NCBI GenBank assembly: GCA_036365455.1
Contig: JAWQUS010000023.1
Coordinates: 5,022,001 to 5,086,000, forward strand
Direction: 5' to 3'
DNA from: Macrosoma leucophasiata
Taxonomy: Eukaryota > Arthropoda > Insecta > Lepidoptera > Hedylidae
Length of the DNA: 64,000 bases
In this document: positions 57,404 through 64,000 of the stretch, piece by piece
How positions within the stretch are numbered: position 1 is the stretch's first letter
How the letters are laid out: every line of letters begins with the position of its first letter
Made by a program: the position numbers and the translations under genes
The notes under the pieces: model-generated
Told to the model about the DNA's origin: nothing
The model's database searches: none
The model's input: the letters and a program-made list of their open reading frames with translations, nothing else

Positions 57404-57744
57404 CATATCCTCCTACCTTATTTAATGCATTTATTAAAAGTTTAGAGTTTCATAGCCAAACTGCGCTGTTATAAATATTATAAAAATAATTTAATAATAA
57501 TAGAAAAATGGCTAACAATGATAAAAATAAATCGACTATATTATAATGCTGCAAGCACTTCGAACAAAAAGGTCTTTGTATAAAAATATCCACAATTATC
57601 TCCTTCTTTGCTGCCTTTTTCTTCTTGTTGATCTTTCCTTGAAAACTGTTATCAGATTTATTTATCATCATATGAAGTTTTCTGTTATCCTTGCTCACTT
57701 ATCAGGTCACTTACTTACTGTTTAATTTATTAGATATTTATTTT

Positions 57745-58735
57745 TACTATGTCTCTCGTCAGCACGGGATCCAATTTGAACCCCGGACCTTTGTCAGGCT
57801 TGCGCGGGGACATGGGGAGTCCAACACGTAGAGGCCCTTTCGAGAATTTTGATCTAATTTGTAATGGGTTATATTCGGCGGGACCTCTCTCTGACTGCAT
57901 CAATAGTTAATACGACACAGACAGACCCCGCAGAATATATGGGACTATTGTAATCATAAGTGATTCGCCAAACTTTGGGCTATGTGGGTGAACTGGAGGG
58001 ACTAGCTGGCTGGGCCTATGGTGTGAGATCCCGGCACCAGCACCCGCCTATATTCAACATCTCACATTATCGAATCCTACGTTAGGCAGGTTGTAGCTCG
58101 CCTCTCCTTGGTAGGGCCTTCAAACAGCCAACCCGATGGTCGACGGGGGCAACACTATTGAGAGAGGCTGGGGGTGTCCGGAGGTGTGGCCCCGGTTTCA
58201 CCATCCCGAGCGAGTAATCTCAAGATCGGAGCGGGCTTTATGCCTTTAGACACTTCCACATCCGAGTGTATGGCTCTTGCTCAGAAATTTAGACAACAGC
58301 CTATTATCCAAATTTCTGCAAATGCCACCACACCCCTGGGGCTAACTCTGATCGGCCAATGAAGGCAAGCCAGAGGTGAGAGACCTGATGCTCTGTCCGG
58401 CCGTACATCTGTGTGGCGGACGAGGCGGAGCCCAGTTCTCTCGGAGGAACTCGAGACGATGGTTGGGGGTGGTGTCGCTACTCACCAACAGCTCGCCACA
58501 AGCTGCTCTGCCCCCTTTATTATTATTAGATATTTATTATTAGATTTTTGTTTATGTTGTACACCCCTACTACTTCCTGAATTTGTTTCTTTACATGTAA
58601 GGTTGCCTGGAAGAAAGCGCTGTTAGCGATAAGGCCGCCTGTTGTACAATATTATTATGTCCTAATTGTTTTTTTGTAATTGTTATCTATTGTGTACAAT
58701 AAAGAGAGTATTAATATTATTTATTTATTTAGTAT
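57745..58735 (+). mobile_element. Internally deleted non-LTR element (5' region joined to 3' UTR)
   Basis: 57745-58520 is GC-rich with no intact frame (CCGGCACCAGCACCCGCCTA, GGGCTTTATGCCTTTAGACA). It passes straight into a LINE-type 3' UTR (TAAGGTTGCCTGGAAGAAAG, GCGATAAGGCCGCCTGTTG, TTGTGTACAATAAAGAG) and a TTA/ATTT tail. The coding body is missing. The 3' UTR matches 10451-10645. Confidence 0.5.
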
Positions 58736-58767
58736 ACTTATGCGCAAGGTTGTGCACATAGATCAAC

Positions 58768-58965
58768 ACGGGCCACCGGCCGACTAGAGGGTAGTAGCTA
58801 TAGTGTCTATTACCGATGCAAAACAATCTGTCATTTTTTGCCGAGGGGAAATTTGTGTGACACACACACGCACAATAAAAATAGTCTATTACTACGAAAC
58901 TCACACATCGACTTTAACAAAATACATACACACAATTTCACACACACATTTAAACATCTCGGCGA
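58768..58965. mobile_element. MITE R, diverged copy
   Basis: GAGGGTAGTAGCTATA, ACCGATGCAAAACAATCTG, CGAAACTCACACATCGACTT and CACACATTTAAACATCTCGG are inverse relatives of 7040-7220. Confidence 0.5.
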
Positions 58966-59140
58966 CAGCGGCATCTCGGAAACAAACGCTGATCAGTCGC
59001 TCGACCGATCCGCGTATCGTATCGTATAAGGTATACCTATCAGTCTGCCCGATTGTGTTGTTTGAATCAGTCCGAAACAAGACTGCCGATATTATCGATC
59101 GCATTATTTAGTTTAAAGAATCAAACAACAGTTTTATTAG

Positions 59141-60280
59141 ATACTAGCTGTGCACGCAACTTCGTTCGCGTGGAATAGTGACCACCAACGCCACCACCAC
59201 CACTACCAACATCATCAATGCCACCAACGACACTGACACCACCAAAATCACCACCACAATAATTTAACAGTGTTTTGCATCATAAGGAAAGAATATGCCA
59301 TAATTGCCACGCTTGGCATGCTGATTGGTGATCATAGCGGCGATTGTTTAATGTCGGAACGCTGCTATGAGGTATGTTCAATGTTACTTACAGGGAAAAA
59401 ACCGGCCAAGTGTGAGTCGTTCTCGTGCACCAATGGTTCCGTACAAAAAATTGCATAGAAATTACGTTTATTGTATGGGTTTAGTATTTACTCTATTTTT
59501 ATTTATTTACTATGGAAAGTAATATACAACATACCTAAGACCTAAAAAATCTGCGAAAATTTTAAGCGTCTGCTTACTACCGTTATTCATGTCGAGCAAA
59601 AAATATGTATATGAAAAAAATACGTTAATTGTATGCCCCCTTGGACCTCTATATATTTTCATTTACTTATTTTTAGTATTTAATTTTCATTATAGCGGTA
59701 ACAGAAATACATAACTTGTGAAAATTTTAGCTTTCTAGCTATCACTGTTTATGAGATACAGCCTGGTGACAGACAGACGGACGGACGGACAGACAGGTAG
59801 ACAGCGGGGGATTAGTAATAGGATCCGTTTTTAACTTTTAGGTACGGCACCCTAAAAAAGATAAAAGATAGATTCGACATGATTCTTTTAATTGACGTAA
59901 CTTTTTTTATTTCTGATCCGATTGACATGAGACAAACACTAAAGATTAAGTAAAACATAATATATAAGTAAAAACCAAAAATCGGATAGGCCGTTTCTGA
60001 AATTGGGGTGCACAAACACACAGACAAATAGACATTTTTCCGAAATAAAAAGTATCCAGTGTTGTGCGCCAAACGTCAAAGTAGAAATATACCAAGTTTC
60101 ATTGTAATTGGACCAGTAGATTTTGTGTGATGCTTGAACAAACAGACAGACAGACAGAAATTTTTCTAATCACATTTTTGTGTTCAGTATCGATCTAGTA
60201 ACATCCCCTGGTATTTATTTATTCAATATTTTTAATGTACAGAATTCACACTTCTACAGTTTTATTATAAGTATAGATTA
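59141..60280 (+). mobile_element. Composite non-autonomous repeats with CCACCA and GTCY/GACA microsatellites
   Basis: ATACTAGCTGTGCACGCAAC and TTCGTTCGCGTGG (element Q-type end), then an imperfect CCACCA array (59180-59262). 59700-59860 has ATGAGATACAGCCTGGTGAC, a GACAGACGGACGGACGGACA array and GGTACGGCACCCTAAAAAA, a known lepidopteran 3' module. 60080-60165 has another ACAGACAGACAGACAG run, and it ends TTTTATTATAAGTATAGATT. Probably several nested units. Confidence 0.45.
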
Positions 60281-61059
60281 AAAATTACTTACATATGAAA
60301 GGTAACGCTATCTTTTTGGAAACTTTATGTGTCAGATTTCTTTTTAAAGTAAAAATACAGAGCAAATAAGCATTTTTAGGACGTCAGTTCAGTAGCACAA
60401 CTATATTTAGTCCAATGAGCAGTCCGGCTGCAACTAGTTTTTATTTACGCATAGGACTATTTAGGCTTGTACTTTGACAGAAGGGAAAGGTCCGGAGTGG
60501 CCGGTGACCCGTGTTGCTCTATGGTTGTGCATAACATGTCTTCTAACGTGTACTAGCTAACAGTTTATTTTTGTTATAGTATCTATGTATTTATTGCAAT
60601 ACACTATTGTGATGCATATTCATTGCAGTTGCTATTAGATACAAAATGATAGGTACTTTTGTTGGCAGGTAACAATGAAACCAAAACGGAAAGTATCGTC
60701 TTAAGTCTACAGAGATATATCGCTAGTGCCCAGCCCGTACCTCCAAAGAAATTGTGTCTGATCTAGGCAACACACCATTTCTTCCAAGTCTACAGTAAAT
60801 TAATTATGGTTGGAGGAAAATAAAAATAAAATTGTTTGTAGTTTTATTTATATAAAAATATTCCCTGGTTGATGTGTGTAAAATCAGAAGATAGATTGCA
60901 TCGATCATCGATATCGATATTAAAATCTGAAGTCTTTGCAGCACTATTTTGCTCGCACACAAACACATGTCACGCACACTGACGTAATCCGAATTTGGTC
61001 TCGCTCGCCTGCTGACTAGTGACTACTCAATTGCCAATCTTTAGTATTATACATCTATG

Positions 61060-61270
61060 TTTATTGGTGTACATAGCCCTGGTGGAAACAATTCAGCTAA
61101 GATGTTTTTTTAGGAAGGATGTGTGCTGTGGATGCGTTTCATAGCGCATCTTTCTCGTACAGCTACTTATCTTAGTAGGTACCTATTGGTGGAAAGGGTC
61201 ACATATTTTCGTAGCATAGATTTCACATCTTCGCAGCATAGCTGCATAGCACCTCTCTGGTGGATAATCA
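61060..61270. repeat. Possible MITE (CCCTGGTGGAAAC ... CTCTCTGGTGG)
   Basis: Repeated TGTGGATGCGTTTCATAGCG-type pieces also seen at 56200-56230 (GCTATGGATGCGTTTGATAT). Boundaries uncertain. Confidence 0.3.
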
Positions 61271-61307
61271 GCATTAAAGTGTAGGAAAAGGGGTAGGTTT
61301 TATGAAA

Positions 61308-61385
61308 GGTCCAATTGTGAGAATGGTGCATTATGAGAATGGGGTGCATTGTGAGAATGGGGTACATTTTGCGAAAGGTACATTA
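61308..61385 (+). repeat. Minisatellite of ~18-bp units
   Basis: Four to five imperfect units of CATTGTGAGAATGGGGTG, drifting to CATTTTGCGAAAGGTA at the end. Confidence 0.6.
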
Positions 61386-61397
61386 TGCAACTGAACC

Positions 61398-61619
61398 ACA
61401 GTACAAATATGAACAGTGTGGAAACTACGTACAAAACGTTGAAACGTCACACTCGCACAAACATGCGCATCGACGAGGCCTCTATGCGGTTCTCGCGGTG
61501 CTGCAGTACTGAGTACTTGCTTCATCGAGCGTCGATGCGCATGTTTGTGTTAGTGTGCCATTTCGAACGTTTTGTACCCTTTTTGTACCTAGTTTCCATA
61601 CTGTTCATATTTGTACTGT
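61398..61619. mobile_element. Long-arm foldback element
   Basis: Arms of about 85 bp: ACAGTACAAATATGAACAGT at 61398 is the exact inverse of 61600-61619, followed inward by ACAAACATGCGCATCGACGA and its near inverse TCGATGCGCATGTTTGT. Short GC-rich centre (GGTTCTCGCGGTGCTGCAG). No coding. Confidence 0.7.
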
Positions 61620-61741
61620 GACTGAACCCTTACATCCTCTATTCACTGGGACTCTACCACCAGTAGAAAACTGAGTAGATACCTATATGTTGGTAATGAT
61701 AGAGAATAAAAAAGAAATACTATTACATAAAAAGTATCAAT

Positions 61742-61747
61742 TTTATT
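61742..61747 (-). terminator. Poly(A) signal overlapping SUPT7L stop
   Basis: On the minus strand the TAA stop lies inside AATAAA, as in HEMK2 in this window. Confidence 0.45.
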
Positions 61748-62705
61748 TTCTTTTTTTCTTAGAATTAGGTGAGAGTGCTAATTTAGCAGCTTCTTGTGTG
61801 AATTCCAATGGTTCCACTTTAATATCATCAGCAGTAACAGTGTCCAGCAATTCCAATCCTTGCAACTGTTCTTGTTCAAGACTATGTAGCATTTGAAATC
61901 CTGGTTCTAACGAAGGTGTGAACGCTCCATCGAGAGCTGCCGGAAAATGCAATTCCGGGACCTCTTCCAGTTTCAATTGTGGTGCAATATCACCTATAGT
62001 AAAAGCTTCACATTGGGCCTTCAGATCTTCACACTTTTTCTTAATTTTAGCATGATACTTGACAACTCTGTTTTCATAGAATTCTTGTAAGTTACCAACG
62101 TTGAGATCTGCAAATACTTTTGATATCACATCTGGGAAGCCAGATTTGAGGCCACTAGCTTCTCTGTCAACCACAGTCCTCATTAGTTTGCACATATTCA
62201 TCATATAAATATCCAATGCATTGGCTACTGCATTCAGAGCTGTATTTGTACATGTTGCTATACCTACATGTCCAATTGCTATAGCAGCACACTGTTTCAG
62301 GGCTCTTTTGTGGCTTTCAGGAGTGAATGGGATTATTACTGGGCCTTTACCAAGTGAAAAATCACAATACTGTTTTTCAAGGAAGTTGATTGGAGGAGTT
62401 GCTTGGTGTTCCATTTTCAAATCTGGTTCGGGAGGCGCGGGTGGCAAAGTCAGGGGATCTATACTAGTTCCTTCGAATACCGCATGTTCGAAAATGTTTG
62501 ATAACTGTTTGGCATAGGCGTGTAGTTGTATGGTGTGCGTGATGAGATTAGGCGTCGGCAACTCAATTGGTGATGATTTCACAGTAATGGGTATTTCTGG
62601 TATATTCTGCATTCCCAGTTCTATAATTGGATTAAAGTTCACGTTCTGCAAGAGTGTTTCATCGGTATCATCTTCGAATTCGCCCCAAAGTTTTCTTGCT
62701 GACAT
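61743..62705 (-). CDS. SUPT7L: SUPT7L / STAF65-gamma homolog (SAGA subunit)
   Basis: Histone-fold subunit of the SAGA/STAGA coactivator complex, nuclear, pairing with a TAF-like partner. 320 aa in a single exon. The start MSARKLWGEFEDD resembles the RYWGEI start of the human protein. Conserved points are THTIQLHAYAKQL (56-68), FSLGKGPVIIPFT (115-127), the histone fold KRALKQCAAIAIGHVGIATC through NALDIYMMNMCKLMRTVVDREA (132-186), SGFPDVISKVFADLNVGNLQ, and LKLEEVPELHFP. Ends in a basic nuclear signal SKKKRK. Shorter than the ~414-aa human protein, mainly at the C-terminus. AATAAA overlaps the stop. Confidence 0.9.
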   Translation of the reverse strand: MSARKLWGEFEDDTDETLLQNVNFNPIIELGMQNIPEIPITVKSSPIELPTPNLITHTIQLHAYAKQLSNIFEHAVFEGTSIDPLTLPPAPPEPDLKMEHQATPPINFLEKQYCDFSLGKGPVIIPFTPESHKRALKQCAAIAIGHVGIATCTNTALNAVANALDIYMMNMCKLMRTVVDREASGLKSGFPDVISKVFADLNVGNLQEFYENRVVKYHAKIKKKCEDLKAQCEAFTIGDIAPQLKLEEVPELHFPAALDGAFTPSLEPGFQMLHSLEQEQLQGLELLDTVTADDIKVEPLEFTQEAAKLALSPNSKKKRK

Positions 62706-62862
62706 CTTGTAAAGATAATATTTTTAGTTTTGTAGTTCGTTTTGTTTTCTAAGCATTTAATAACTGAGCTTCAAGTTATTTAATATCACTTAATAGAAAA
62801 TATTTTAATTCCAAAAACAGCAACATCTGATGTTTTGGTATTTTTTTTTTTTGTTATTATGG

Positions 62863-63698
62863 CATCGCTATTACGCATATTGCCAGTGTCAAGTAAAACG
62901 ATATTTCATATTCTTAAAGCAGCGTAAAGGTAGTAGTCAATCAATTATTTATTAAGTATTAATAAGTATGTCAGTCAAGTGAGTTACAGTCAGTTATTCG
63001 AGTAAAGCGATGGCTACTTTACCAGAAAAGGAGATGTTGCAAAAATGTATGGACCTCCGGCCATGTATTGTACACAATGTCATTAAACAGGCAAAATCAA
63101 TATAAAAACGTTTTATACTGCATATTTTCACTTATTTAGCTTTGTTTGCAGTTATAAAACATTATTTGCAGTTAGAATTGCAACTCATAACCAACATGGC
63201 GAATATGGCGGGCGATGTCATTTTGACATATTAATTTTTTAAATTGTATTTTATTTAAATAGTACTTGGAAAAAAATATATATTTTCTAAATACTATCGA
63301 AATTGATTGATCCCAAGTGTCGGCTGTATCGCCGCCATGTTTAACATAGTGAAAATGATAAAATCGTTTGAATTAAATGTGGTTGTAACTCTAAAATATA
63401 TTCTTTATTAAATTAATTGTATTTTTTTCGGATTCTTCTTTAATTTACCCATTTTTTGAGAACGTGTACGAACCAGAGCCGAGCTCGCAACATCTCCTTT
63501 ACAATGGAGTTTTGGAGGCAACCTGAAAGGTCGTGCTTTCGCACTGTTATTCTATTTCTACTATACACGGGCACTGTAATACACCTATATCAAACAAAAT
63601 ACCACCAACTTTATTCAATATAACTTTTAAATACACTAAGAAAATGAAATAAAATAAGAGCACCATACGCCTCTTTCAAGGTTCCCGCCAAAACTCCA
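62863..63698 (+). mobile_element. Repeat D interrupted by MITE W
   Basis: ATATTGCCAGTGTCAAGTAA, GCGATGGCTACTTTACCAGA | MITE W 63027-63500 | ACAATGGAGTTTTGGAGGCA, ending CGCCTCTTTCAAGGTTCCCG. Compare with the uninterrupted copy at 9573-9955. Confidence 0.75.
63027..63500. mobile_element. MITE W, 474 bp, nested in repeat D
   Basis: Ends AAAGGAGATGTTGC and GCAACATCTCCTTT, reverse orientation to 41957-42306. About 110 bp longer than that copy through the internal block at about 63233-63345 (includes CCCAAGTGTCGGCTGTATCG). Confidence 0.8.
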
Positions 63699-63885
63699 TG
63701 TTTTGGTTTTTTTTTTTATTTTTTTTATTGGCAACCGCCAGGAGGCATAACTGCCAGCATCACGTTTGAATGATTGGAAATATATGGTACATAAATCAAT
63801 TAATTAAATCCGCGTAGACATAATTAAATCTGAAAACACATAATAGGTAAGGTTAGTAGATTATTAAACGATACACATTGTTTAT

Positions 63886-64000
63886 CTTGGATGTGCTTTT
63901 AGCAAGGATGGTAGGTACACCACTGACATAGAAAGAAGAGTGCTTGCTGGGAATTGCGTGAATGGAGCGTTGGGTAAGCTGCTAGAATCTAAACATCTCA
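63886..64000 (+). pseudogene. Non-LTR reverse transcriptase fragment, cut by window end
   Basis: In one frame reads YLGCAFSKDGRYTTDIERRV then AGNCVNGALGKLLESKHL, the thumb region typical of lepidopteran LINE polymerases (D/E-IERR...GN..NGAL). The upstream part is not recognisable, so it is 5'-truncated or starts after an unseen junction. Confidence 0.6.

Noticed and set aside
59180..59262. Coding Thr/Asn/His repeat from the CCACCA array
   Set aside because: Imperfect microsatellite inside a composite repeat, stops on either side.

Overview
This is a eukaryotic nuclear window, almost certainly from a lepidopteran insect (moth or butterfly). It has compact GT-AG multi-exon genes in AT-rich DNA. 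The gene set includes an insect-specific ionotropic receptor (IR75 type), tandem epsilon-class glutathione transferases and a ZAD zinc-finger gene. The repeats are of lepidopteran style: tRNA-derived SINEs, GTCY-microsatellite elements ending in CTAG, mariner, LINE tails and many MITEs. The species cannot be fixed from sequence alone. All exon joins below were made by hand from splice sites, phase and remembered family alignments.

Layout: 1-13648 (+) is the 3' two thirds of a FAF1/Caspar gene (UAS and UBX domains), with introns full of nested repeats. 18549-25983 (-) is a complete IR75-type ionotropic receptor of about 602 aa in six exons; intron 1 holds a dead mariner. 26173-27468 (-) is an intronless LanC-like gene. 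It diverges over about 550 bp from 28018-35160 (+), a 12-exon LRRC49-like gene of about 960 aa. 37158-38706 (+) is Snapin (BLOC-1), followed after only 4 nt by an N6AMT1/HEMK2 methyltransferase ORF (38711-39334), which looks like a bicistronic unit. 39439-40265 (-) and 43014-44624 (-) are two epsilon-like GST paralogs with identical exon lengths (345/168/138); the second has Gly where the catalytic Ser is expected. 45307-46458 is a second dead mariner. 47320-52030 (-) is a ZAD plus seven C2H2 finger gene. It shares a 557-bp divergent promoter with a CKS1 gene at 52588-54210 (+). 56441-56514 is a short THAP-type exon. 61743-62705 (-) is an intronless SUPT7L/STAF65-gamma homolog. The last 115 bp reads as a non-LTR reverse transcriptase fragment.

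The genes are mostly unrelated housekeeping or sensory functions: NF-kB/p97 adaptor, odorant-type receptor, tubulin polyglutamylase subunit, lysosome/synaptic vesicle biogenesis, translation-termination-factor methylation, detoxification, transcription, cell cycle. The most interesting features are the Snapin-HEMK2 bicistron with a minimal uORF, the loss of the catalytic Ser in one GST, a phase-symmetric candidate cassette exon in IR75, repeats sitting within tens of bases of splice sites, several deep nesting events that give a relative insertion chronology, and several TIR/foldback families I cannot name. I found no CRISPR array, rRNA or convincing stand-alone tRNA.
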